Positions 49,401-61,735 of a DNA stretch of 64,000 nt are shown piece by piece; positions within the stretch are counted from its first letter, which is position 1; every line of letters starts with the position of its first letter. A program made the translations under genes and the position numbers. A model generated the notes under the pieces. That model was not told the DNA's origin and made no database searches. It worked only from the letters and a program-made list of their open reading frames with translations. This DNA comes from Stercorarius parasiticus (taxonomy: Eukaryota > Chordata > Aves > Charadriiformes > Stercorariidae): positions 326,903 through 390,902 of the forward strand of contig VWZL01002227.1 in assembly GCA_013396915.1 (NCBI GenBank), given 5' to 3'.

Positions 49401-52400
49401 TGAGTGCGTCAGGATGGCTGTGGATCAGTAGTAGGAATCTATAGAAACATGAAGATGGCTCATAGCAAGCGAGGGCTGCAGTAAAAGGATTTGTCAGATG
49501 CTCCACAGAGCTTCATCTATGCATCACCTTTTCTCTGGGCAAAGTCATCCCACTTTTCAGTAAGACTGCTTTCAATTTGGAAATTAATATGGCAATGATT
49601 TGTAATAAAAACACTACTCAAGGATGCTAAACATAAAAATAATTAAGTTTAACTTGTAGTAATGTAAAGCCCTAAGTCAGTCTAATTTTATTTCAGTTCT
49701 GAACGTGTTCTTAAATAGCTGTGGAGTGAGAGTTTTCTCAGTTTATTGCCTACCCCTTGGCACAGAGTTTGCAGACAAAATTTGATCCTCTAATAACACT
49801 GAGGAAGGCTTGTAATCTTAAGTCAAGCAAAAGATCTGGCAGTACGCTACAAAGAGACAAGAAAAGTAGTATTTTGAAAGCTGACATCAGGAAGCAATAA
49901 GACTGATACTTTGATCATTTTTTTCTCTTTCTGTTTTTGGTGACGATCAAGATTATAAGTTTTCAGGGACTGAGAAGGGGGAAAAGAATTCTACTGTAAA
50001 AAAAGGGAGTCCTTCATATACTGAGATTGGTTCAGGCATAGTGTTGACATTTTTTTTTTCCAAGTAAAATATGAATTCCTTGGGATACTTTGAACATTAT
50101 TTATAGATAAGTCATATTAATAGTACTTGATTTTGATTATGTAAAAGGATCTGGTGACTTTAAGTGTAACTAAGGAAAATCAATATTCGGGAACTTGTAA
50201 ATCATCTGGCCAGAAGTCCTATTCAAACAAAGAATTTATTCTTTAATAAAGTACCATGAACAAGAGTGTCGAATTAATCCATGGAAGTAATTTTAGCAAC
50301 ATAAATGAGTGCAATAGGACACAAAACCTGCAGACACAGAGGTATATGGAAGCTGCATAGCTGACATAAGTCAGGGCCTATCTCACTTTGCTGCTAGTGT
50401 CACTCATCTGCTTCTGGAAATGGTGTGTAGGATTCTCATCTCATACAAAGCAAGACCAAGTAGCAAAATACAAAATAGCTATGTAGGACTAGATTCTCCT
50501 TGACTCTGCTTTTCATATTGACTGTCTTTTCCTGGAGTGCCTCACTGGAAGAGTATTAAGGCTGTAGAAATGCAAACCAGAGGCACATCTGAGCCATGCA
50601 GACAGAACACCAAAAAGGCCAGTTAGTCTTGTGGCCACCTGAGAAAACCACTCAGAGCTTACAAGGAGGTTTTTTTGCTTCAAGTGGGTGTATGAGAGAG
50701 AGTCTAGTTTGGATGTGGAATTCCTCATGTCAGGTCAGAAAGACCTAAGTCTGCTTTTCTTCTCTTCTCTCTTTTTCATTGCCCTGTATTAACTGTCTGT
50801 TAATTTTCTTACCAAAGTTGTTAATTCCCATCACCTTTTCTTTGGATGAGTCCCCTCTCAGTATGATATATTCTGCTTACTGAAGCTTATAGAAATCTGT
50901 GGAAAAGCAGTTAGCTCTTCAGATCTACTCCAGTTTCTACTGAAGCTTCAGGCACGACTTTCATAGATTTGGCATAGGTGGGTATAGCGCAGACTTAGAT
51001 GACTATACTTCATACCCTTGAAAAAGACACAGACAGAAGCAGTAGAAGTGGTAGAAAACACAGGTTTCCCCACTGGATAAAAGTAAATAGATGTTTGGTT
51101 GCTACTATATGGGGACTGATGTGCAATCAGATGGGGAAAAGAGGAAAGAAACGAGACCTTCCACAGGAAAGATAGGGGTGGAGGAAGGGAGGTAAAGAAC
51201 AAGAGTGGTGAAAGCACAGGGGAAAAAAAGACAATAATGATCGCAGATGAGAATGAACAATACTGACAGCACTTCAAAGGTGCTCAGGATGGGTGGGAAT
51301 TGTGCCAACTGAACTTCATATAGTATAATTGTATAAAGAGGAAAAAGGCCCCTTATGGATAATTAGGGGCAGATCCATGGAGATCCTCCAGCTGCTTCTC
51401 AGCACATCACTGATGCAAAGCAGATGGACCTTTATTTGGAGGAGCTAGTTATGACAGGTTTAGAGCACCTTTGTGTCACTGGTGCATATCAACTCTCGGC
51501 TTCTACTTCCTCCTCATGACTTTTGGGGATGACATAAATCATCACAGCTTTGATGTCACGGTTCATGATGGGACCAAAAATAACTTCATAAGATTATAAC
51601 CTGTCAATGCATGATTGACTTTCTTGTGTGTCATTTTTTATCTGTCTTTGACTGAATGACCACAGACCTCAAGTGAGAAAGATGGAAGAGGGAAATGTTA
51701 ACAATTAAAGAACAATTAAAGATATGTTACTGTATAAAACAATAAAGTAAAGGGCAGCTTTAGGCAAGATTTTATCTACATAATTATCAGCAGAGTGTAT
51801 GGAGTGTAGAGTGCTTAGAAGGAAGTAATTCAAATAATTGTCCTTTAGAAATATCTGGTTTTGTTGTTTTATTGAATGACTGTTGCAAACATCCCAGTTT
51901 AGATGCTTGTTATTTATTTAGCTGGATTTATTTTCAACTTCCATTCTAGAATCAGATGCTAAAGCCAAGGTCCTTGTGAGGTAATTTCCCTGTCAGGAAG
52001 TCCTGAGCTAATCCTAAACGTCAAACAGAATTCCAGTACCGAGATCCTGGACAAGAGAATGCAGCTTTGGATAATGTTTCCTTGAGCAATTAGCTGAGAA
52101 ACTGCCATGGAAAGTTCTCATCTTGTTCAGTTTCCTTGACCCCATCGTTTCTTTCCAGATGTTCTGTCATGTTTGCTCTGACTGCATCTGCACTACTAAG
52201 TGAAAGAGGGCCGAGGGCCAAGAAGTGAGTTCAAGCACTTTACCCCACTGTGCATCTGTTAGGCTGCACCCTGCTCCGCACAAAACAAGACAGATCTTGC
52301 CAACTTTCCCAGATGGATCTGTTCTACTGGGGTCTGCTCCCAAGCAGTGAGATGTGCGTCAATTGATGCCACTTAACATCAAAGCAAGGGGTTCGTTCCT

Positions 52401-53418
52401 CTCTGAAAGTTATTTATTTATTTAGCAGTATGGTTATAACCTGTGGGATCAAGATTCACCCAGAGAAGGATGACGAAGATAAGTATATCATAACAGCAAG
52501 ACAGGACATGATCTTTTCTTGTATCATCTACCAGCCAAAGTTAAGCACAAAATAATACATCTGACAGCACTCTTGTTTAAGACTCCTCCACTTTAAGCCC
52601 TTTCACCACCAGCTGGGCTGACGAGACCTTTTTGAGGAGAGAGAGAGAAGAGATCACGTACTATATCACTGAGTTAATTGAAGTTAAAAGCAACAACCAG
52701 GAAAAAAAGACCGTTTCCAGAAATCAATGTTGATCTTTTTGGCCCTGATCCATCCAATTAACAGACAGCAGTTTCCCTTGTTTACTGCCTCTAATTCTAA
52801 AAGTGAGGGAATGGATGCAAGAAAGACCTTGGGAATCTTACAGGATTCACCTTCGAATTCCTCCAGTTATAAACTTAAGCCATTCAACTCCATTAATACA
52901 TGAAGTAGGCTGAGTGTTTGGTTAATGGCAGCTACTGTGGCAAATTCCTTTGCTTTTGCGGTTTCTTTTTTTTATAAAAGTCTGTATTATGCATGTAACT
53001 TGTGAAACCACAATTGAAAATGCTCAAGTGGCTAACACATGGCCTGGTGCTCCTGATGGATACTACATCCATGTTCCTTATTCCCTGTTTCCGGTGAGGC
53101 TGGTGGATCCAAGATGCTTTAAACTTTCAACGCTTTTCATGGCCATTCACATAGCATTTAACCATAGTTTACATGGCTATTGTGTCCCTAATGTCAAACC
53201 ACGGGTCACTTTGTGACAACACAATGCCACATGCTTGGAAGGGAGGAGAGAAAACCAGCTTTTTCACCTTCTTGCAGTAACTGTCTCCATACTGTCTCTG
53301 CAGCTGAGGGATGTATTTGTTACAGTCAACAGCAACTGGTACTACTATTAGCTGAGAAGCAAAACCGTAAATCTCCAGGGATGCAGCTATAAGAGACAGG
53401 CTGAGCCTGTGTAACAGC
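49401..53418. other. Non-coding DNA with no named feature
   Basis: Open frames at about 50948-51308 (-) come from a purine-rich + strand and look like low complexity. A small exact duplication lies at 51700-51721. No gene or repeat family is recognisable. Confidence 0.5.
51700..51721. repeat. Exact 11-bp tandem duplication
   Basis: 'aacaattaaag' is repeated twice without a gap. It is probably slippage. Confidence 0.9.
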
Positions 53419-53774
53419 TTACTGCTGCTGAGAGGAACAGTCTTGTTTCCTCTTCAACAGCTTTTTTACTTGTTTCTCCTTCTCATCTTCTGACTCCTTC
53501 CCTCCTCTTGCGCTGACTCTCAGGCACCTCTGCCCCTTGGGCTGTATGTTTTCTAGTAAATGATATTTGCCTGGGACCATAGGCTGGCACTGAGACCAGC
53601 TGGCGAGGAACAGCACCCTCCCCATCCATCACACTCTTGAGCCTTCCAGTGCTCGGTGGCCATATGCGAGCGGCCCATGGGGAATGGTTTCTGGTCCACG
53701 ACGATTTTGCAGCTGTTCCTAGGAATTGTTGGAAGAGAGGTAGTTAACCTGGGCCAAAACCATACCGGGGTCAT
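53419..53774 (-). other. Unidentified open stretch, possible retrocopy remnant
   Basis: On the minus strand two overlapping frames are open: 53774-53553 (73 codons, containing 'SCKIVVDQKPFPMG') and 53625-53419 (68 codons, ending in a Lys/Glu-rich tail 'EKEKQVKKLLKRKQDCSS' then Gln residues and a stop). The piece is richer in G+C than its surroundings. The order, a hydrophobic and mixed region followed by a basic, charged C-terminus in another frame, would suit a frameshifted processed pseudogene. However, I recognise no parent protein and see no poly(A) tail. Chance is a real alternative. Confidence 0.18.
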
Positions 53775-56580
53775 TATAACAATTTACTGTAGACAGCGTA
53801 AACAATCCAGTTCCAGTGCCTTGGAGTGTTTCCTGGTACTGTTTAATACATTATCATTGCTGTAACTCAGGGAGCTGATTCCTCTCAGTGAAGAAGCAGG
53901 AAGCCAGCTCAACCAAAAAGGAAGAAGAAAGAGCCTTTTGCCAGTTTAGAGAGCTACCTCAGCTCTTTAGGTATCAGATCACAGAGATGGGGCAAGGGTG
54001 GGGACAAGAGTATACATCCAAGAACAGAGAGGGAGAGATGGAAAAGAAAGTAAAGACAGACTTCTTCGGTATCAGTTTTGTCTGTCTTGTCTAACTGTAC
54101 CCTCCTTAACAGTGTAATTAGAGAAGTATGCATGTAAATGTACACGGAGGAGGATTCTTTGTCCTGCAGTGATGCTGACTAAAGAGATTTGCAGCACAGT
54201 GCCAGCAACTCACTGCCATTTCTCTGGAGATTTCTACCCCTTTGGGCCTGCCATCTAATTCGAATTTGTAAGAAATTCTTAGCTTTTTTTTCAGTCAAAA
54301 TGAGCCCTACTCTTAAGACTGTAAACTAATCGCTTTAAAGGGACTAATGAGAGCTCACACAAGCAGTTTAAATGGCAGATTGGAAGAGGTGATAGCATTC
54401 AGTGGGACCAGCGGATGGAGGTGACCCTCCTTTAACCTCTTCATGTGATGTGTCTGCAACCAAAAGAGATTGGTAGGTGTATACAGCTTTCAGAAAAGTT
54501 TGTCCTCTTCACTCTGAGTCAACAGTTAGGCATTCAGCAGCGGTGCCACTACATTAGCATAGGCAGCCTCCTGCCCTGGGACACAGATGTTCAGCTGCGC
54601 CGAGGAAAGGCTGCAAAACAATTGTGCATACCTGCATAAAACCAGTTGTTGGGGTGGTTGTTGTTTGGGGTTTTTTTTTTCCCCACCATCCTCAGTTTTT
54701 TAGTCTAGGTCACCGTATGATCAGGTGGGGAAAAAAGGTCTCAAGTCAGAACTTCTGAATCTGGCATCGCTTATGGGGCTGTGGGCCGAGAAGGTCTTTG
54801 CTGTGCTGCAGGGTGATCCAAACACTCCTTGTAAGGCTGTTCCCAATTATAGATATACTCCATGTTTTTTAATATAAACTTTCTGTCCTCATACAAATGT
54901 AACATAATATAAAAAAAAATCCCTTTGATGTTCTAAGTATTCTGTGGAAGCACTTCTTAAGGATAATTTTGTAGTATTTACTGTTAAAAATTCCTTGCCA
55001 GTTAATTCATACTGGAAGCTCTGTGTTCAGTCTTTCCACTTCATGTTTCAGATTTCCTCTAGCAGGTGAATGTAAAGATTCTCACGCCGTATCTAGTCTC
55101 CATTTTTTTTTCCTGTAAAAGATTTTAATCTTTTCCAAGTTGTTGTTTGGGTTTTTTTTTCTTCCTTCCCTGACACATTGCAAATTTTAGGCTAGTGAAC
55201 TCATTTCTGGAATTCAGGAGTCTAGAGGCCTTGAGATATGACAGTTTGGGATGAACCTGTGAAAAACCTTTTGCATAGCAGAGTAAATCAAGCAAGTCTT
55301 AACAAAATTAAAACAACCTTTCAAGCACCCATGTTTGAGTCTCATTAAAGCGACATCCTCATGTCATTTTAAAGCACTTTTAATTTCCATTCTAAAGATT
55401 TGACTCCTCTGCCCTTAGTTAACAAACTGTTTTAGTTCAAAGTTTACTAGTAATTGCTATTGCAATTTGAAGTTCTCCTTATTTACAAATTCACATAAAT
55501 TCTGTTCTGTGTTGTGGTTTTACAATTGTAAAACAGCAGGAACCTTCCTTTATGTGCATATTCAAAAGATGAAGAATAATTTTTGCTTATGGAAAATGGT
55601 AAAAGGATTAATAAAAAGAGATATTCAGTGTTCATCCCATTTTCTATTGTAACTAATAGAACCTGGTTTAGGTTTATATTTTGCTGTTTTGACAAAATAT
55701 TAAATGTCAGTTCTGTCCCTAGACATCTGAAGATAGATTATTATTCCTTGTTTCTTGTGAATTAATGGCAGCCCAGTGTTTAAATAAAATAATTTGCTGA
55801 GAATGTCTCTGACTTCCACCTGGAAATCCTTTTTTGAACTAACGTGTCACTTAAAAACAACCAAGCAGATTTGCAGATCTTGTGGTTTGGAAGCATTCTT
55901 TTTTAGCTGAGATTTGGTTGTGAATAAGGTAATAAGCAGATGTTTTATGCTACTTTCATACGGAATGCATCTGCTAGAGGGTGGCACAGAAGTACAATGG
56001 TGTTTAATGCGGTTCGACTAATTCCTTCCTAACTTTCACAGATCCATCAGCTTCCTTCCTCTGTTGTCTAGTGTTAACTGGGTCACTTTTGCTATTTTTA
56101 TTACTCTCTCTTCCTTGGGTACAAATGCAAGAAAATACTCAGCTGAGGAATATGTATGGATACATTTATCCTAGCAGTGAGCAGCCTGAGTGTAAAGCAA
56201 TATTTCAGATGCTTTGACTATGCTAGCAATGCAATGACCCAAAAATGTTGCTAGAACTTTCAGGGTACCTGCCATGGCTTCTACTGCAGCTGCGTCCAAG
56301 GATGGGTGTAGCCCTGCCCCTGCAAGCTGGAGAGGACTTTAGTGTCCTGAGAAAATAAAGGGAGGTAGTGAGAAAGTGGTGGGGAATGTCAGCACTCCTC
56401 TGGTTTGGTGTATCCTCTTCGAGGAACCTCAACCTGCAATGAGGCAGTTAGCACAGGTTTAGTGTAGTATTACTTTGGAGCGAGCGGATTTTGAATGTGC
56501 CTGGGAGCTGGGTTAAAAAAGAGCCAAGAGTTAACTGTAGAGCTGATGGTAAGAAAGAATTTCGATTTTGGAAGAAATGT
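53775..56580. other. Non-coding DNA with no named feature
   Basis: T-rich tracts at about 54672-54683 and 55100-55160, otherwise nothing that can be named. No open frame with a recognisable domain. Confidence 0.5.
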
Positions 56581-56583
56581 GGA

Positions 56584-56635
56584 GGAAGGAAGGAAGGAAG
56601 GAAGGAAGCAAGGAAGGAAGGAAGGAAGGAAGGAA
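56584..56635. repeat. (GGAA)n microsatellite
   Basis: About thirteen tandem 'ggaa' units with one G-to-C interruption at 56609. The reverse complement reads as Phe-Leu-Pro-Ser repeats, an artefact and not a protein. GGAA is the core recognition sequence of ETS-family transcription factors, so arrays of it can bind them; no function is shown here. Confidence 0.97.
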
Positions 56636-56636
56636 A

Positions 56637-59600
56637 TTCCCACTATTCTCCAAATCAGCTTCCGAGGTGACTGATCCTGTATTTCTGGTGGAATGATACA
56701 CTTAATCAAACGATTTGAAATCATGGCATTAAAACATTTTCACCTCATCGAAGTGGAGTGTTTTAGCAATTTTAAAAGCATTTTCCTTTTCAAAATGTAG
56801 GGGAAATCAGCATGACCTTATGTAAAAATTCCATTATGACAAAAATGCTTTTTTAAATAGCTCTTCAGGGGGATTTCTAGGTCTGCAGTGATAACAAACT
56901 TTTAATATTCCTTTCATCTGGCCTGCTAGTAGAGCATCTGTTTCACACAAGATGCTATGCAAAATAAAGTAGCGTTGTCTTGGAGTCTAGTCGTAGGATC
57001 GCTGTTTACCTGATGGATTTGGATAATAAAAGCTCTTAATGCTATGTGCTTAGCTTCCTAAATTAGCAGAGATGCATGGATACTGTTATGCAAAGCAACC
57101 TCAGTGGACCACTTTGAATTGTTTGGGCTCGTTGATAAGAAGAAGCTGAGGGTCGTTAGTTTAACAAATCACTTCTGCGGACTTCAAGAGACAGCAAGAA
57201 AAGAGAGGAGTAAATAGTAGTTGAAGGCATGGGAAGCTTGGAGCCGGGGAGTCCCTCAGCGTGAAAGGCAAGGGAAAACAATCTTCCCAAGCCAAGGAGA
57301 ATATGTTTAATAGATGAACCTTGGAGAAATGAGCTATTCGGGCACCTGCAAAAGAGATAGGCAGGCAGATTACGTGGTGTTGGTGTGGGGTTTGAGGAAA
57401 TAAGGCTGGAGGAAACGGAAGATGAATTTGCAAGTGTTTAAGAGGTGTGCAAATTTATGAAGATCTGGCTTTGTCATGCTGATGACGCAAAGAGAGGGCA
57501 TTTTATTAGCATAATAAGAATCCTCCAAGAGAATCAAAGTGATTTAAATAACCATTACTCCACTGAGTTCCTATTTATATTCAAAAGGAAGAACCTAATC
57601 TAACTTTATTTCAAAACAGAATGTTTCACACTTCTTAAATACGTGTGAATTTCAAAGCACTCGTGTCCTCTTCTTCTGCAAAGTGCACAACGCAGGTGTA
57701 TTCCACCAGAATTCATAACATCCCCGTGACTGGATGTCTACCTTACAAACATCTGCACGTTAAGAATGGTACTCTATCAAGAAATGGTGTCGGGACAGGC
57801 TTTTTATTAACGGTGTAGACTGAAGGGCACCTTTTACAACAAACTGTGGAACAGCTTTTACGGCTTGCCTTTCACTTATTGGAAAAAGTCAGGCCAGATT
57901 TCAAATGTAGCTCATGTTTTAGTCCACACCCATTAAGAATTTGGTTCTGTCTCCTAAGGAAGTCCAACTTGATAATCTTGGCTGAGCTTTACTCTGGATT
58001 TTTACTCACTGTCTAAGCAGACTTTGGGGCATGAAAACCAGAATCTAACTAGAATCAAAATAAAAGCTTATAAAGGCCCTTCTAAATCAGAATTTCAACC
58101 ACAGCACAGAACTATCTAAGGAATCTAAAATGATGGCCATGCCAGCAGTTATTTTTTTAATTTAGACTTCTAACAATCATATAACCTACAGTGCTCATTT
58201 AAAGCTTATATTTATGAGCATGTGCGTGTTGATACAATAACCTACTATTTCAGAAATCAAGTTGTGATTGTTTTCTTGTTCCCTCACCATCTAACTAGTA
58301 TATTTCCATTCCACTGTTAAAGTATTTTAGTTTGAGGGGTTAATTTTTATCGGACAGGCATGTTCTATTGGAATTTGATTCCACTTCAAGCAGTCCCCAG
58401 CTTCTGGAAAATAAGCAATTGGCAATATGTGTTAATTGAAATCACTGGTCATAAACAATGGTGGAATTTTAGGTATGTCAGACCCCTGTTTGAAACACAG
58501 CGTGCTTTTAGAAATACTGGAAAATACAGTTCAACAACCACTGGGACACGCTTAATTTCAGTGAAAGATTCTCTTTGCTATCTCATCTTTCTGCATAAAC
58601 TAATGTTGAAATTCTAGAAGATATAATATCTTTAGGAAATATGAAGTTTAGTTCCTGCATTACATGACACAATGCAGAACATAAGCAGATCCAATTAAAA
58701 TGCTGATTGTTATTTAAAGAGCTTTAGCTTAAAATGTAATAAGGGTTGCTTTTTTTTTCCCCTAGCACATCTTCACCTCATGCAAAAAATTGGTGGAACA
58801 GACTGTCATAACTTGCTTTATTTACATAGTCTTTCAGAGGATTTTGCATGCATAATAGTTCATAATCAAGGGGTACAGTAAAACTAGAGCAGAATTATGA
58901 GGATGAGAAAGGGGAACCATAATGAAATGGCGGAGTCACAAGGAGCAGAGCAGCAGGTAAAGGATGTTTTAGTCGTGTTAGTCTACTACTGTCCCTGGTC
59001 TGACAACGAAAACAAAGATAGTTTCTGTAAGTCTGTCTTCTAAGTGGTGAGGGCGCATGGGGAGAAGTAGAAGGAGGGTTAACGTGGTCAGGAGATAAAC
59101 TGAAGTGGTAAAATAGGTAAAAGGAGGAAAAGGTCATTGGGGAGAGGTTATCTTTCTGTTCCATGACTGTGGCCCCTGATGAGCAGCATTCACCCTCCCA
59201 GCTGTCTATTAGAAAGAGGCTGGATTTGCTTGGGTTTTGCTTTAGTCACCTTCTTTCCTCTGAGACCAAGATGGAGTTTTGCCTCAGATTAGCTGAGGCA
59301 GAAAGGATGTTTTCCTTTCCCAGTCAAATGTCCATTTTGCAGGGAGGGAGTTTAGATTAATGTTCTGCCAATTTAGAAGTCACAAATAATGCAGTTAAAT
59401 GCATAGGGTTTCATTGTCCAACAATCTGAAGCTGGGAATGGATTAAAGGAAAGCACTTTAAGGGTGCTGGAAGACAGTAGCTGTGAATCATAGAATTTCA
59501 GATGTGGTCAAAGAGGGTTGCTGCCTCTTAAAAGACCCTCCAGCTTTGAAATGTAGCCTTTGCCTACCAGAGTCCATACTTAACCACAAAAACTAGCAGC

Positions 59601-59847
59601 AAGTCCTCCCCGCCCCTTTTTCCCCTTGGCAATATAACTTTATTTGTGAGAGATCCTCCACTCTTTCTTTCTTCTGTTTTTGTGGGAGTTTTTTGTTTTC
59701 ATTTGTGGTGATTTGAAGGCCTCAGATCTACATCAGTGTTCATAACATGGTAACTAAAATTGTAGTATGCTTGTTTACTGCATCTGTGGTGTTATATAGT
59801 GTTGACTGTTTACATTCATCTGTTTAACCTATGCTAATTCTTTTTGT
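56637..59847. other. Non-coding DNA with no named feature
   Basis: Sequence is complex and repeat-poor around 57450-58150. It includes purine-rich stretches at 57180-57430 and 58890-59160 that create Pro/Ser/Phe-rich minus-strand frames. A CR1-terminus-like word 'gaatcatagaatttca' at about 59485 is not followed by other CR1 sequence. Confidence 0.5.
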
Positions 59848-59909
59848 TTCCTAGAGTTTAGGAAAACCTAACCCTAATCAGGAAGCTGTAATTCCTAGAG
59901 TTTAGGAAA
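59848..59909. repeat. Near-palindromic 18-bp direct repeat, 44-bp period
   Basis: 'ttcctagagtttaggaaa' occurs exactly at 59848-59865 and 59892-59909. Each copy is itself an imperfect inverted repeat (TTCCTA/TAGGAA arms around 5 bases). The 26-base spacer contains 'cctaaccctaa', similar to two telomere-type units. Confidence 0.95.
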
Positions 59910-60194
59910 GGATATAAAAATTTTGGTTCTGATCTCTTTCTACAGTTATACTTGGTTCAAAATGGTCCACATTTAAAAGTAAACCTATATTTGAACTAGC
60001 CACATTAAAAACAAAAGAAGCCTTTGAAAAAACACTTGACGGCCTTTGGTTTCATGTTGGTGTTATGGATTATAATTGCAAATTTCTAAATAAGATAACT
60101 AGGTGGCTAGACATATATTTTGGATGCAGTTATTTGAAAAGGTGAAAAATATATGTTTTGTAGGAGATGATCACAAGGTAATCCTTCAATCAGA

Positions 60195-60209
60195 TTTTTT
60201 TTTTTTTTT
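60195..60209. repeat. T15 homopolymer
   Basis: A run of 15 T, bounded by 'caga' and 'gcatc'. No retrocopy body is visible on the minus strand. Confidence 0.9.
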
Positions 60210-60690
60210 GCATCTAAATTTATGAGTATTGCAAATGAATGAGAAATATGACAAGGTTACAGAAAGATTTTCACGTGGAGATAAAAAAAACCTCTCCTGG
60301 TCAGATATGAGAAAAATAGTCAAACAATTCTCACGAAATACTTAAACTCCTCATCAACATTACTCAGGATTTTATCAATCTGTAGACCTTGGATCTATGA
60401 ACGGAGCCAACTGACATACATAATTCTAGTTGCTGGTAGATGTATATTTAAAGACAGTGAATGAATTAAGATGATAAGTAATGTTTGTGTCCTAGCAGCA
60501 TTTCCTACTAGCTATTTTACAGTCATTTGACAAGATAAGAACAGGGATAAAATCTATCATCCAAAGAAAAAGCCTTTCCTTATCACTGAAAAAAACACAC
60601 ACTTAATATCCTAGTAGAGAAGTCTTGTAAGCTGATTTTGTGGGCTTTTTGGTCTCCTTTTATAATTTTTTTTCCAATGTGTTTGTGGGG

Positions 60691-60717
60691 CTTTTTTTTT
60701 TTGTTGTTGTTGTTGTC
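60691..60717. repeat. T run followed by (TTG)n
   Basis: About eleven T are followed by five 'ttg' units. Simple sequence, likely polymorphic in length. Confidence 0.92.
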
Positions 60718-61215
60718 TGAAATCAGAAAATCATGTGGTTAACTGTGATCAGGATTTTTTTGTCATTGTTGTTGACAAATAGTAGACATACCTTCCATGA
60801 AACAAGTGTAGTGTTGCTTTAGCTTGGTTTAAAAGGCTCATCAGAGGAAACAGCAGAGGATAAGAGCTACACAGCTGGCTACAAGAATCTAACATCAGTG
60901 TATATAGTCAGGGCTGAAAGCCAAACAGAAGCAATTTGTGAGGAAGGCCAATAACCTGCACTGTCACTTCTGAAAACTAGAGGTAAAGTTATAAAAAATA
61001 GCCTTTTGAAATAATGGTGTTCACTTAATTGTTAATGTTTCTTAGGTTTTGAGAAAATTACTATGGTTTTATAAGAAACACATCAGAAAGGGCTACTTAG
61101 TGAATCTGAAGTAAAACCGAACTTTCTGTAGTCATGCTGAGGTTTTGGATAGCACTATAAAGAGGTAAGTGATTATCCTCCTCTACTTGGCACTCCTAAG
61201 ACGACATCTATTGGT

Positions 61216-61735
61216 ATGACATCCAGTTTGGTGCCCTGCAATACAGGAAAGACATTAATAAATGGAGCTGAGTTCTGTGCAGTGATACCAGATTTTGGAA
61301 GCTGGAGGGCTTGCCCTGTAAAAAGAGGCTGAGAGATCAGGGCTTGCTCAGCCTGGAGAAGAGACAGCTGGGGGGGAACTAATGGCAGCCCTGGTACCTA
61401 AGGAGAAGTCAGCAGGTGGTAGGGCCAGGCCCTTCACATCGGGCGTGGTGGGAGGATGAGAGGCAGCGGAGATAACTTGAAACATAGGAGGTACAGGTTG
61501 GATGTTATGAGAAACTTTTTCCCCATGAGGACAGTCGGGCAGTGGAGCAGGCTGCCCAGGGAGGTCGTGCTGTCTCAGTCTCTGGAGATTTTCAAGACCA
61601 GACTGGACACAGCCCTGAGCAACCTGGTCTACCTCAGAGCTGCTCCTGCTTTCAGCAAGAAGTTGGAATAGAGATCTCCTGAGGTACTTTCCAACCTCAG
61701 TTCTCCTGTGAATCTGTGAACCTGTGATGATTCTA
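61216..61735 (+). mobile_element. CR1 LINE, 3' part of ORF2 and UTR (plus strand)
   Basis: The blocks 'atccagtttggtgccctgca', 'tacaggaaagacattaataa', 'ggagggcttgccctgt', 'gcttgctcagcctggagaag', 'gcagccctggtacctaagga', 'gcagtggagcaggctgccca' and 'gccctgagcaacctggtcta' appear in CR1 order. They end with 'tggaatagagatctcctgag', 'gtactttccaacctcagtt' and a 'ctcctgtgaatctgtgaacc' tail. It is the sister of the 550-1018 copy, with the same 'gccctgagcaa' and 'gagacagctgggggg' variants, but is better preserved. It is 5'-truncated near 61216. Confidence 0.93.
61456..61671 (+). pseudogene. CR1 ORF2 C-terminal remnant
   Basis: This is a 71-codon open stretch with the CR1 C-terminal signature: 'MRGSGDNLKHRRYRLDVMRN', 'QWSRLPREVVLSQSLEIFKT' and 'RLDTALSNLVYLRA'. 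These correspond to the [36 protein letters not shown] blocks of the other CR1 copies. In this copy the N-terminal half of the expected block is out of frame upstream, so the visible methionine is not a true start. It has no catalytic residues and is non-functional. Confidence 0.85.

Larger units (their letters stand above)
59910..61215. other. Non-coding DNA with simple-sequence tracts
   Basis: Apart from the T15 and T/TTG tracts listed separately, I see no gene or repeat family. Confidence 0.5.

Noticed and set aside
56470..56724. Minus-strand frame with Phe-Leu-Pro-Ser repeats
   Set aside because: It is the translation of the (GGAA)n microsatellite on the other strand.
59480..59600. CR1-terminus-like word 'gaatcatagaatttca'
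   Set aside because: The adjoining sequence does not follow CR1 3' UTR on the minus strand, so the word alone is not enough.
59867..59877. Telomere-like 'cctaaccctaa'
   Set aside because: Less than two full units; far too short to be called an interstitial telomeric repeat.
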